This document shows positions 45,173-57,603 of a stretch of DNA of 64,000 nucleotides, one piece after another (the stretch's first letter is position 1; each line of letters begins with the position of its first letter). The translations under genes were made by a program, and so were the position numbers. This DNA comes from Neoconidiobolus thromboides FSU 785 (Eukaryota > Entomophthoromycota > Entomophthoromycetes > Entomophthorales > Neoconidiobolaceae), in contig MU626272.1 in assembly GCA_025603075.1 (NCBI GenBank), positions 62,001-126,000 on the forward strand, given 5' to 3'. The notes beneath the pieces were generated by a model. The model was not told where the DNA came from. It made no database searches and worked only from the letters and a program-made list of their open reading frames with translations.

Positions 45173-46754
45173 GTTTAATACATTTTCATTTAACTTTAGT
45201 ATTCTAAATTAAAAACTATTATATTTACTTCTTATAACTATTTTGTTACTAAATTACTTATTTATGTTATTCATTACAATAAAATATAAAAAACAAAGAT
45301 GAAAAACTTTAACAATTTATTTTCTTTTATTTTCATTAACCAATAAGTTGGAATTGTGCTGTTTTTAAAAAATCGGGGGTAATCACCAAAAACGCTCCAG
45401 TTGTAAAATGAAGCTCTAGAGTCAATATTTAAAATATTTGATACTAGATAATATAATATGTTATGTTAGTTGATTTATTAAGTCATCTCAGGCAATCAAA
45501 AGTCATCAAATATGTTTGATATTATCATCAATTTTACCTAGCTTGTTTTAATTATAACTTTGGGCAATTACTAATTGTAACATAAAATTAACTGTTATTT
45601 GTCTTTCAGTAACAGTTTGTAGATAGAATCTTATTATTGGTTTTTGATATAAATGTAAAATAAACGAAAAAATATATAAAGTTCAATAAGAAATTATAAT
45701 CATTCAATATAGCAAGCTATATAAGAGAGCGGGGGGTACTTCGAGAAACATATTTTATAACAATTTTTAGACTATTACGAATAAGGGATACATTTCCACA
45801 AATAGTTTACGCATCCTTATAAAAATTAAGTACACATTAATAAAATAAATTATTACCAATTTCCAAAAGTTTGTCGTCATCTTTAGATAGGAAAAGTAAC
45901 AATTAATTTAGAAAAAAACCCTAAATTTATGTGTAAAATTATGAAAAAATCATTGATTTATTAAAGCTCGAAAGTTAGAACATAATTTGAAAAGCTTAAA
46001 ATTTAATGTAGTATAAAATTTAAAGTGGCTTAAATTTCAAATAAATGTCAAACTCTGATATAGAATAGTTAACAGATCCTTTAAAATCACTTAGAAGGAC
46101 TTTATCAGATGCATCTTAGATCCTTAAAGCTAAAATTTCAGTTTGTAATAATCCTTCTTGGCTTAAAAAATAAAAGCCCAAAAATAAATCAGTTTTTTCT
46201 AAATCAATTACTACTTTTCCTATCTAAAGATGACGACAAACTTTTGGAAATTGGTAATAATTTATTTTATTAATGTGTACTTAATTTTTATAAGGATGCG
46301 TAAACTATTTGTGGAAATAGCATAATTATAGTTATGTAATATTTGGTATATTACAGAATTTATAATTTATTTAAGTGAAAAGCTAAACAGGGATAAGGCT
46401 CATATAATTCTATATTTTTGATTCCAAATCTTGAAATTATCTAAAAGAGGCAAATTCATGTTGTATTCCTATATAATTATCTCATAAAGTTTAATAAATA
46501 GATAAATCAAATAACTTTTTATTTCTAAATGTGATTGAAATTAATCACTCAAAAATTAGCGAATTGTTAAAGCTTACAGCGCATTATGCGTTTTATGAGT
46601 TCAAGGTAAATATCACAAAATTTCAATTTTTATAGTTATGATATTGGTTTTTAGTCATTTAAAATTACTACAATAAAACATAAGCAAAAGTAATAGTATA
46701 AAAACAATCACCTAACAAGTAAATAAGAAATAATTGAAAACCAATTTATAAATT
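45173..46754. other. Intergenic, contains a foldback element
   Basis: About 1.6 kb upstream of both PEX16 and the ZNFX1-like gene. The only structure seen is the foldback at 45792-46319. Confidence 0.55.
45792..46319. mobile_element. Foldback element with ~125-bp inverted arms
   Basis: The left arm (about 45792-45917) starts ATTTCCACAAATAGTTTACG and runs on through AAAGTTTGTCGTCATCTTTA to TTTAGAAAAAA. The right arm (about 46193-46319) is its reverse complement with only a few mismatches near the inner end. The spacer is about 275 bp and non-coding. No convincing target duplication was found. Confidence 0.8.
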
Positions 46755-49700
46755 ATGACGAGTAGGGGCATATATAACAAAGAAGAGAGTATAAGATCTT
46801 GGAAAAAGTTACAAGATGAAAGCAGTGCGCCAAAGGTCGGTTTAGACGCTTGGCATAAACTGAGTAAAGATAAAGATAATAAAAATGAGAGGTAATTTTA
46901 CAATAAACATACTCAAATAATATTCTAATATAATTCTAGCAATTACAGTCACAATGACACAAACATAAATTTGAGTTATGGCTTCAAAGATCATAGGTTC
47001 GTTTTATTTTATTTTTCAACTTAGTAATCCAAAGTGCGATAGTGAAAAGTCGAATTGTTCTGGACACAAAGACAATAATATTAGGCACGTAAACCAAAAT
47101 AATGTAGCTAATGAAAAAAAGGTAAATTTTAATCTTTATCAAATAAACAATTATCTTATGATTTAAAAAGATGAATAGCCAAAGTCCTATTGATAAGAGT
47201 AACAGTATGTATTTATAGATATGATCAATTTCCTGATATGTATTTTTTAGATTTCGCATACAGCTTTAAATCCTCAATTATAGTTAAATTAAACCAAAGG
47301 AGAATAAATTTGAGCATTTTGTCTTCAAATAGTAGGAAGTTATTAAAAACATTTGATATCCATAATAGTGACTTTGATGATTATATCCCATCTAAAATGA
47401 GATCCGCTTTTATATCCCCAATTAATACCTTGTCAAAAGTTACAACATTTTTTCATTGTATAAGCAAACTTAAGCCAGCTCTAGGAATTCAATATTTAGT
47501 TAACCATTACAGTGAAATAGAGTTTTCATTTGATTATTATTTACCTGAGGTTATTTCCACAATTTTACAAACATTTAACCTATCAAATTTACTAAATGAC
47601 TTGAGCAACTCCAACAATCATACTGATCTATTAAGGTTATTTACTAAAAACGAAAAATTTATAATAAAGTTTATTATGCATTTTAGATATGGTACACATA
47701 CCGACTTCGAGTTTTGGAATTTTATATGGTTTTATTTAAGTTTATGTATGTTTAATCCGGAGTTTATTCATCTAATAGAAGTAGAAGAGTTGATCAACAA
47801 GAGTTTGAGGTTAAAAAAGCCTACAAATAGTAGAATAAAGTCGGATTGTGAATCAATTATTGCATTTCTTCGAGATATTGAAATGATTTGTCAAATAGAG
47901 GTAGATAATAATAATGTCATCACAAACAATACTGGTTTATTAGACGAAGATGACAATGTTGAAGGATATAATAATTTTGGCTCATATATAGTAGATGGTA
48001 AAGAAAATGTTGACATTGATTCAATTGTTTATTTGTTGAAATATGTGGATGAGTTGCCAAACCTCCCTCAAACACTTTATGACTTAATATCTAAAGCTCC
48101 AGATAACTTCGCTTTTAAGCTATTTACAGAATACAATCAAAGAATATTAGAAAACGATGAGGGGAATACAGAGAAAGGCTATTTTTCGAAATCAAAGCTT
48201 GAGTATAAATACTATGTTTGGCATGAAATAAAGATCAGATGCGATTATTTTTTCAAAAAATTGATAAATTCAATTGAGGGCTATAATAGCTCAAATAACA
48301 GCGAAACAAAGCAGCCTATTTTAACTTTTGATGGACCAATATACCATATTGGGAATATTATCCCTAGCTATGATGTAAAAGTTAATAGAGAATTAAGGGA
48401 TTTTATTAAAAATGAGACATTAGTTATTTTATTTAGTAGAGAAAAATCAAAGGTTTCAAAGTATTTACTATACAGCACTGGAAATGAGTCGATTCATCAA
48501 AACGAAAGCATGATTTTTGGGATAATCTATTACAACACAGATCATAGTAGGATTCAAGATCAATACTATCTTAACCCACGCGAACCTCAATCTATGCGAC
48601 TAACTATCATTTCAGATTCGTTGGATCAAATTGATATTTCTAAAGAATACTATATTGTACTGACACATATAAACTATAGCTACTATAAATTGATAATTGA
48701 CAATGAAGATCGGTTTAGCAAAAGCTATTTAGCCAAGAGCTTTGATACTATAACAACGAACTTACTATGTGAAATTAAAAATACAGACTTGAGACCAAAT
48801 TATTTAAGGGATGTAAAAATACCATTAAATTTTTTATTTGAAAATCAAAATAATCTCAGAGCATCTTTCTTTTTAAAGTCGATCCCAGATTATCAAGAGC
48901 TTAATGAATTATCTAACATGCTCGTTGACGAATCTCAGTTTAATGCAATCAAGTTTATCTTAAGCAATAAAATAGCAGTTACAGCAGGTGACTTTAAAAC
49001 CGGGAAGACAGACTTAGCTATTATCACTGCATCTATTTTAGCAAGTAAGTTAAAAGAGTTACAATTTCCAGAACCAGTTGTAATTATCACGAATAGTGAT
49101 TCAAAGTTGTATAAAATAGTAGACAAACTTTCGATCTATTTTCCTGACATTGTTTGTATTAACTCAGAGCAATCTGAAATACCAGAAAATATCCAAATTT
49201 ATAATATTGATAATATAGCAAACAAAAGTTGGGACAGGATTGAAAAGAATACTTGGAATAAAATACAATTTAATAAAGAGAATCTGCTAGATGAATGGGA
49301 TAAAATAACATTTGTAAAAGAAAGAATCAAAGATACCTCCTTTTCAATTAATGCCTTTATCAAACTTCTTCCACCACATTTAGCTAATAATATTTTCCAT
49401 AGTGATCAACCTGAAAGATTTAAATCACATAGTGGAACAAATGAATTGGAAAAAATAATGTCCTGGTTAGAATATGAATCTACTGTCGAATGTATTGAAC
49501 CAATGAATGATTTGACTTTAATCATTGATCTCAAAGATCTTGCAACTGAACTGGATACTAATTTATGGTCTTATTTAGATACCAATTTGTGGGATCTTTC
49601 CTTAGTTAAAAGGAGAGAAGTATTTGTCAAGTTTGAAGATATCTTATTGAGGTGTATTCAGCTTTGTTACAATAGAATTGTTAAAGAGTTAAATAAAGTA

Positions 49701-52354
49701 TATACTGAAGTCGAAAAATTAAAATATGGTATCTGGAGAAAAGTACTGAATACAGTATCCATAATAGTATTCACAAATGCATCATTTACTGAAAATTATT
49801 CTATTTTACAACATCTGAATGTTCGGGTTGGCATAATACTGGAAACTGAGAAATTTAGTGATTCTAAATTATTAACACTAACGAATTCTTTAAGCTTAGA
49901 ACATTTGATTTTATTTGCAAACCCTTCACAATTAAATCCTTTTTCTTATTTTGGTAATTTGAAGTACAGGAATTATTGGGAGTTTAGCCTTGTTAAGAGA
50001 TTATTTTCTACCGAAAGTATAAGGACTACACTCTCAAATTGTTATACAAAAAATAGTGCATTATTACCCATTGTATCAAATTTACATCCAAAGTCAAAGT
50101 TAACAATTGACCACCATCCTTTAACATCCCTTAAAGGAGTAGCTAAGCAACTTTCTTTTGTCAATGTATCAAGCATGAAGCATGCTATATGGTTCAATAC
50201 CGTTGAAGCAAAATTTATTGCTAGATTTGTGATATTTTTATATCAGCAAGGTTATACACAGGATGATATAGCAATATTTTCTTTGAGTTACAGCCAGGGG
50301 AAAATTATCATTGAAGCGCTTTTAAAAATGTTTAAAGTGTCCGAAAAACACCAACTTCTAGATAGAGAGAAAATAGGCTTACTGCCAACAGTTTATTCAC
50401 CTGGATATGAAGGTGGAGGTACATTCAAAATAGTGGTTGTTTCATTAATTTTTGGTAGAGAGCTCCGAAAGAACGATAACATTTCCTGTGTGAAGTTTGT
50501 GAAAAGCGCTTTGTTTTCAAGCCTTGAAAGCGCGACTATCTTTGGCGATGAATCGTGTTTTTCAAATGTCAAAGAATGGGTAACTTTTATGGAATTACTC
50601 AAAGCATCAGGTATTTTAGCCATTAAGTTTGTTTTGTTTATTGACCCTTTTTAGGAAATGTTACCGAATATTTAGAGTTAAGATGTCAAAGGCATACACA
50701 TACTGTAAATAAAGTTGATCACGATTTTGCATTTGATAAGGTGTGTGAATATGGTGGCTGTTTGGTAGTAATTAATATATTTTGAATTAGCATATATTTA
50801 TTTGATATTTAGGAAAAATGTGATCAACGATTAGCTTGTGGTCATATGTGTAGCCTTTTATGTCATCCATGGTTTCATGATAATTTGATGTGTCAGAAGC
50901 CATGTAATCGACGAAAAATATATGATTGCGGGCATATGTGTATAAATAAGTGTTTTGAATGTAAAGAAAAGGGGTGTCCTCCATGCGTGGAAAAAGTAAA
51001 TGCTAGACTTCCTTGTAACCATACATTTAAAGTTCAGTGTTCAAAAAAGTTAGTTATTGATGATATTGAATGTCAAGAGTTAGTAATTATTAAATTGCCT
51101 GGTTGTGGTCATGACTATACTATTGAATGTTTTAAATCAAATAACGATGATATATTATCTAGAATAAAATGTAGGGAAAAGGTTGAAAAAGAATTAGAGT
51201 GTGGTCATATAATCAGTGGAACATGTTATAAAGATATTTCATGTAATCAGGTATGTTTAAAAAAATTGGAATGTGGCCACTTTTGTCAAAGTAAGTGCGG
51301 GACAACGCATTCACATGATCGAAAATATTGTAAACATGATTGTCCCAAGGTACTTTTATGTGGTCATATGTGTCAAATGGGTTGTAGTTTACCTAATAAG
51401 CATACACAGTTTTGTAAAGAAAAGTGTAAGATTTGTTGCCCACATAAAGTTTATTGTCCAAAGTTATGTTATGAAGCTTGTATTGAATGTATTGAACCAT
51501 GTATATTTGGATGTAGGCATCAAATATGCCAAAAGTCATGCTCTGAACTGTGTGATCGTTTGCCATGTCAAAGAAGATGTGATAAAGTATTTGACTGCAA
51601 GTAAGTTTTATCAGGCTATTATAAAGTTTTATTAAATTATTTAGTCATCAATGTGTTGGCTTTTGTGGGGAACCATGTCCGCCATGCAATAAATGTATTT
51701 CTATGGAATGCCCAATTTCACTCCATCAGTTATCTGATATTAATTTAGATAATAATGAGTTACTTTATATGTTACCAGATTGTAATTGTGGTAAGTTAGT
51801 ATTTTATATATACCAATCCTATATTAATTCTATTTTATAGTTTATTTAGCTTCTTATTTAGATAATTATTTTAAATTTAATCCATCTAATAATGATGATA
51901 CAATAATTAAAATATGGTCTTGTCCAAAGTGTCAAAAGAACATAATAAGTGCTCCGAGATATGAAAGCTATATTAAAAAAGGATTAAATGATTTTTATAA
52001 AACAAAAACAACTATGTTACAAGGATTAAATTCGCTCACAAACAAGGAAAAGGATCAAATTATATTAGCTATGGCATCCACTGTTGATTTAGAAGTTTAT
52101 GATATTGTGGGTGGTAGATGGTTTAAATGTCCTAATAGTCATCCTTATTATATAGGTAATAATAGATTAATAACATGATTGTATATGTATTTATTAAGTA
52201 ATTCTAAGGTGAGTGTGGTGGTGCTACTGAAATATCCAATTGTCCAGAGTGTAATGAAGTAATTGGCGGTACAAAACATAAAATCGTATCAAGTAATGCT
52301 TTTTTTGGGGAGTTTGATCACTCTGAGAAACCTGCTTGGCCTGGACAAGAATAA
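46755..52354 (+). CDS. ZNFX1: ZNFX1-like NFX1-type zinc-finger protein with degenerate SF1 helicase
   Basis: A roughly 1,750-aa protein from about ten exons, with one exon of over 3.4 kb. N-terminus: MTSRGIYNKEESIRSWKKLQ. The middle follows the ZNFX1 SF1-helicase plan: SQFNAIKFILSNKIAVTAG then DFKTGKTDLAIITASIL (Walker A, GX4GKT). Later motifs are eroded: RVGIILETEKF where DEAA/EEAA is usual, ILFANPSQLNPF for GDxxQLRP, NCYTKN for QHRM, and ALFSSLESATIFGDE for the ALSRA finger. Beyond lies an NFX1-type zinc-finger array (LACGHMCSLLCHPW, YDCGHMCINKC, LECGHIISGTC, LECGHFCQSKCG, LLCGHMCQMGC). It closes with an RZ-type finger (GGRWFKCPNSHPYYIGECGG then NCPECNEVIGGTKH) also known from RNF213. ZNFX1 relatives act in small-RNA inheritance and heterochromatin. 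Confidence 0.85.
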
Positions 52355-52457
52355 TATAATGCAATTATTTTTTAAAATTATTTTATATAAAATAAAATAG
52401 GTTAAATTGCAATAAATAATATAGTTTAATATTAAAAAAATGAATAACTCTTTTAAT

Positions 52458-53231
52458 TTAAATATCTTCAAATTCTATTGCCTCATCTTCCCATAAACCA
52501 ATAGGCTCTGTATTTAATATACCATAACAATTAGCTAAGTTAACAAAGGATAACTTTGGCATCTGTTTTAATAATTGAACACTATTGTCAGTTATTAATT
52601 CACAATTTTCTAAACTTATCTCTCTTAATGTTGATTTACATTTTATTAAAATTTGTTTTAATTCTTCATCTTCTATATTAGTATCCGTTAAATCTAAATA
52701 GATTAAATTTTTACATGAAGAAATAGATTGAAATCCAGATTTATTTGATTTAATACCTTCGACACCCAATCTCACTAACTGATTGTTATAAGCTTTAGTA
52801 ATTAAAGATAAGCTAAATGAATTCAGTTTGCACAATGGTAAATTTAAATCTTGAACATTAGGACAATATTTAATTAGTTGATATAAATGTTTATCAGTAA
52901 TTAAATTCCAACGTAAAGGTACAATAGCTAAATCGACTTTTTTAACCAATCTACCAACATTATTGTATAATTTTTTAACGTTTTTACTATGAGTATTTTG
53001 TTGTTTTTCAAAGGTGGAAGAAGTGGAAGATAATTTTAGACTATTTAAAAAAGAGGAGAATTGGTTACATGTAGTGAAGATGGGGGAAGTGTAGATACAA
53101 GGTAAGGAAACTTGATACCATAATTTATTGAGTTGAGATATGGTGTAAAGATCAGGAAGTGTTAAATAGCTGCAGATTAAATCTACTAATTCAATAGGTA
53201 ATGATTGGGATGAGCTTGATGAAAATGCCAT
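52458..53231 (-). CDS. F-box/LRR protein, putative SCF substrate adaptor
   Basis: An intronless 257-aa frame. The N-terminus has an F-box (LPIELVDLICSYLTLPDLYT followed by ISQLNKLWYQVSLPCIY), expected to bind Skp1. Leucine-rich repeats follow: LYQLIKYCPNVQDLNLPLCK, FQSISSCKNLIYLDLTDTNI, LIKCKSTLREISLENCELIT and LLKQMPKLSFVNLANCYGIL. The repeat form with Asn-Cys at the turn is the cysteine-containing LRR found in Grr1/Fbxl2-type adaptors. Only five or so repeats are present, fewer than in Grr1. Substrate unknown. It is tail-to-tail with the ZNFX1-like gene and shares a short (about 150 bp) promoter region with the Rix1-like gene. Confidence 0.82.
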   Translation of the reverse strand: MAFSSSSSQSLPIELVDLICSYLTLPDLYTISQLNKLWYQVSLPCIYTSPIFTTCNQFSSFLNSLKLSSTSSTFEKQQNTHSKNVKKLYNNVGRLVKKVDLAIVPLRWNLITDKHLYQLIKYCPNVQDLNLPLCKLNSFSLSLITKAYNNQLVRLGVEGIKSNKSGFQSISSCKNLIYLDLTDTNIEDEELKQILIKCKSTLREISLENCELITDNSVQLLKQMPKLSFVNLANCYGILNTEPIGLWEDEAIEFEDI

Positions 53232-53381
53232 TAAATTTTAGTAAAATTTAGATTCTAAGTTGAAGTTCACTTGAGTTTTGAATTCAAATTTTGCACTTTT
53301 TTTTGGAAAAGTTTGAAAAAATAAATTGAATTTGATTACTTTTATTCTTTTTATTAATATAGAATATAGAAAATAAATTTA

Positions 53382-55043
53382 ATGGCTCGTAATAGAAATA
53401 ATCAACAAAATAAAGACAATCAATTAAATGTTAATAAACCTTCTGAAGGATCTAAAACTCCTATATCAACTAATGAAAATGATGTTAAGCTACTTGAATA
53501 TATCATGAAAGAAGTAGCTACGTTTGAAAACAATACAAACGAATCTCAATTAACTTCTCTTTTACAAATTCTTCATTCTCGTCAATTGATCAACAGACTT
53601 TATTCTAATGATAATAATAGTGAATTACAAAAAAGATGGCTTATGTATATTACCAGCTTGTTAACTAAAACGGATCCAACTCAACAAGTTGCTATTTTTA
53701 TCAGTTGTAAGTTAATAGCAATTAGTATTGAACAATCAGATATTATTTATTTGAATGGGATTGTTAAATGGACAGGTGAATTAAATAGATGTTTACAAGT
53801 AAGTTTTGCATTACAATGATAGTGCATATTCTATTATTTCTTATTTGAAAATATTAATTTTAATAATTTAGAAAGTTTCATTATCAGATGTTGTTTGTAT
53901 TGAAGTTATTAATACGTTATCCAAGTTACTTTTAAACACTTATAATCAATTGGAACTTCAAAGAGAAGTTACTAATAGTAATTTACCTATTTTTATTTCT
54001 GGTTTAATGTATAAATTAAAAGGGGAAAGTAGTGAAAAGGTTAAAGTAAGTTACTTAAATAGTGTTGAATTTAATATATAAATTAAAACAAATTTATATT
54101 ATTGTTAATTAGTTAACTTGTTTAAAATCGATTCATGATTTGATTTTATGTTTTCCAAAGCAATATCGTTCACAAGTAGCTAATTTAAGAAGTTTATTAT
54201 TAACTATCTGGACTGATGATAACTTAAATATTCAACCAAATACTTTATTGGCTACTTGGTGGTTTAAATGCTTATCTGTTTTGTGTTTAAGTAATAATAC
54301 ATCTCAATTAATTACGGAAAATTTTAATAAAGAATTGGAATGTTTGATTGATACAGCTAATTTTTTATTAAATCAAGTATTGATCACAGTACAAGGTAAT
54401 ATTAATTTATTTAATATAATAAAGAATAAAGGATAAAAATCAATTATTAATATTTTATTATAGAACCTTATAAACAAATCAATAATCAATATGAAATTGA
54501 AATTAAGGAGGATGAAGTTAACAATCTTTTAAGACATCAAAAGGAATTTGAATTATTTCTATTAGCTTGTCAAGGAATTATTGGGTTTTTAAAGTAAGCT
54601 ATCGAACAAATATTACTAGTCTTGATAAACTTGTATTAAATTCATTATTTTTAGTTTTAAAACAAAAGAAAATAGCTTATTGTTGTCTATTCCTATTAAA
54701 AAATGTTTAGATTTATGTACTCGAATTTATTCTTTTGGGCCTAATTCAAGGGTAAATTGGAGTTATTTTGTAATTAACAATTTGTGAATTTTTAATTGAT
54801 TTTTTTATTAGATGTTAAATAATCAATCAATCAAATGTTATTTAAAATTGATGTCGAATTTGCCTATATTACATTCAGTAGCTAATGATTTATTAGTTAA
54901 AATGTGTCAAAGGCAGGTTTTTTTTAAATACTTTAATTATATTTTATTAATAACATTATTAGATTTAGTATTGGTATGGTAGAACACTGTAAATTAATTA
55001 ATAACATAATCAATAAGCTATTTTACAATTCTATTGGGTATAG

Positions 55044-55106
<63 letters not shown>

Positions 55107-56432
55107 TTTTTTAAATAGTCAATTAAGAGACAATGCTTACTCTTTAGTATGTCAATTAATTTATTATCTTGGAGATAATTTATTATATTTTATAATGGAA
55201 GGTTTAATATTAAATATAATTAGTGATTTAAAATTTAAACAAAAACAAAAGATGAAAAGTCAAGTGGTAAGTTTACAACTACTAATAACCATTTTGTTAT
55301 ATATTTATCTCTTTTTAACATTTTTTGCTTTATAATAGACTTCAAGCAATAGAAGAAATAAAACACAAACAATATCCAATTCAGATCAGTTATTAAATAA
55401 TAATAATCTATTAAAACCAGAAGATAATTATGAATGGGCATTAAAAGGTAATTTATTCCCCCCCTCTCTTCTCTTATTACATATTAATTACTCCTTAAAA
55501 TAGCTTTGTCTATGATATTAAAACATAACAGCTATATTATATCTTATGAATTAAAACAACAATTTGATAAAATTATATATTTCAATGGAATTCAATTTAT
55601 AAATAATCAATTAAAATTAACCAATCAACAACAATATCAATTAATTCAATGTTTGTATTATTCTAGCTTAATACCTAATCCATCTCAAGCAAGTTTACTA
55701 GAGTTAACAATATTATTATTAAATCAATTCAACTTATTAAAGGAAGGAGAAGTAAGTTTTTATTTTTTAAAAATTATAGAATGATTGTGAATTTATTAAT
55801 TGAATTTTATTTTTATTTTTATTTTTTAGTTAAAACAATTTTCCACCATGGCATTACAATCTATTAGTTTGTTAATGAATCCTCAATTACCAGCTAGTAC
55901 AAAAAATGTTACAAACTTTAATACTAATAATGAAAATCAATTAATGAATTTTAGTATTAATATTATGGATTCTAATAATACTTTATTAAATGGGAATAAC
56001 AATAATAATGATAAGGAAAATCAAGATGAAAAAAAGGAAGAAAATAGAATTGATAATTCAAATGAACATTCTTCAATTGATATTGAAATTGAAAAAGAAG
56101 AAATTGTTGATGAGGAGGTGGATGTTGAAGTGGATAATATATCACCAATAGTGGACTTAATTTCTATGGAAAAAAGAGAAGCAGAAGAAGAATTAGAAAA
56201 TTTAGAAAACAAAAGAAGTAACTTTAAGACAACAGAGAAAGTACAACCGAATAAAGAAATAAGTGAAGGAGATATTATAGTAGAAAATAAGTTGATAATT
56301 GATACAGTTATATTGAAAAATGAAAATAAGGAGGAGAAAGTCGAAGAAGTTATAATTAAAGCTCATAAGGAGATGAATTTAAATGATGATAAAGATTCAG
56401 ATGATGAATCCATTCCAGACATCGTATTTTAA
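53382..56432 (+). CDS. RIX1: Rix1/PELP1-like pre-rRNA processing protein
   Basis: About nine exons. The protein starts MARNRNNQQNKDNQLNVNKP and has a HEAT-like helical body: LQILHSRQLINRLYSNDNNS, KRWLMYITSLLTKTDPTQQV, KLTCLKSIHDLILCFPKQYR, SQVANLRSLLLTIWTDDN, LFLLACQGIIGFL and AYSLVCQLIYYLGDNLLYFI. The block with sequential sites RWLxYxxxLL and YRSQVANLRSLLL resembles the RIX1/PELP1 N-terminal region. The C-terminal ~190 residues are strongly acidic (SIDIEIEKEEIVDEEVDVEV) and end DDESIPDIVF, as PELP1/Rix1 proteins often carry an acidic tail. Rix1 works with Ipi1 and Ipi3 in 60S subunit assembly. The exon join around 54900-55035 is uncertain. An (ATT)n tract lies in an intron. Confidence 0.6.
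55042..55101 (+). repeat. (ATT)n microsatellite in an intron
   Basis: About twenty perfect ATT units within an intron of the Rix1-like gene; probably variable in length between strains. Confidence 0.9.
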
Positions 56433-56743
56433 GATAAAATTATAAGTCTAATTTAAGTTAAAGTTAATAGATTTATTATTAAAGTTTATAGAGATCAAAT
56501 ATATGAATTTTTTTTTTCTTTTTATATATAAATATTATTTTTTATTAATACAGGGGTTAAAGATAAAGAAATAAACAGAAATAAATTGATAAAGATTGAT
56601 AAATAAATAAAACAGATAGTGAAGATTATAGAAAAATAAATAAACAAAAAAACAAAAAAACAAAAAAAAGAAATGATTTAAACTATACATATATATTATA
56701 AACTATGACATATTACACAGAAAATCAAGGTCTAAACTTTATA
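56433..56743. other. Short convergent intergenic region
   Basis: 3' regions of the Rix1-like and Hv1 genes; includes AAACAAAA repeats, nothing else. Confidence 0.5.
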
Positions 56744-57565
56744 TTAATTGTTATCATTCTCTTCCATTTCCAATTTAGATTGCTTTCTAAGTGCAGGTGC
56801 TAATGGTAATTTAAATTCATTCGGATCAAATTCAGATGAATAAGAAGAAGATATATGACCACCTTCTCTTTCATCAATAATTTTATTCTTATTTTTATTT
56901 TTTAATTTAATTAAATTTCTCCTTCCCTTACCTTTTCTTTTGATTTTAGGTACTTTTAAATTATTATTGATAGAAGGTACAATTTCCTTTTGTTCAGATA
57001 TCACTGATATTACCTCAGGGGGATTATAACTAATAGGTTGAATAAGCGGGGATAGTGACGAAGTGTGATTATTAATATCATTAATATCAGTATTATTATT
57101 ATTATTATCACTGTTATTACTATTATCTTCTTTTAATTGATTTTTAATTTGTTGATTTAATTCTTCCATTTCAACTTTAATAATTGGTAATTCGGTATTG
57201 ATATGGTGATAAATAGATTTATTATTAGTTAATGGTGTCTCTGTTTTATTACTATTAAAACTAGTATTAAAATTATTATTAAAACTATTATTAAAACTAT
57301 TATTATCCCTTATTAATTCATTAATCCTTTTAGGAGAAGGTTTAGATTTTATACTAGTGTTATTGTTATTATTGTTATTTTTACTATTCAATATAAAGTC
57401 CACTTGTTCTGCTTCTTTATTTAACCCATTTTTCATTAAATTATATATTTTTTCTCTTGATGGGGTTAATTTAATACTTTTTAATGAATTATTATTTGAT
57501 TTATCTTTTTCTCCAATATCGCTACTATTATTACTTTTCTCTATTTCTTGTCGTTGTTGATTTAA

Positions 57566-57603
<38 letters not shown>

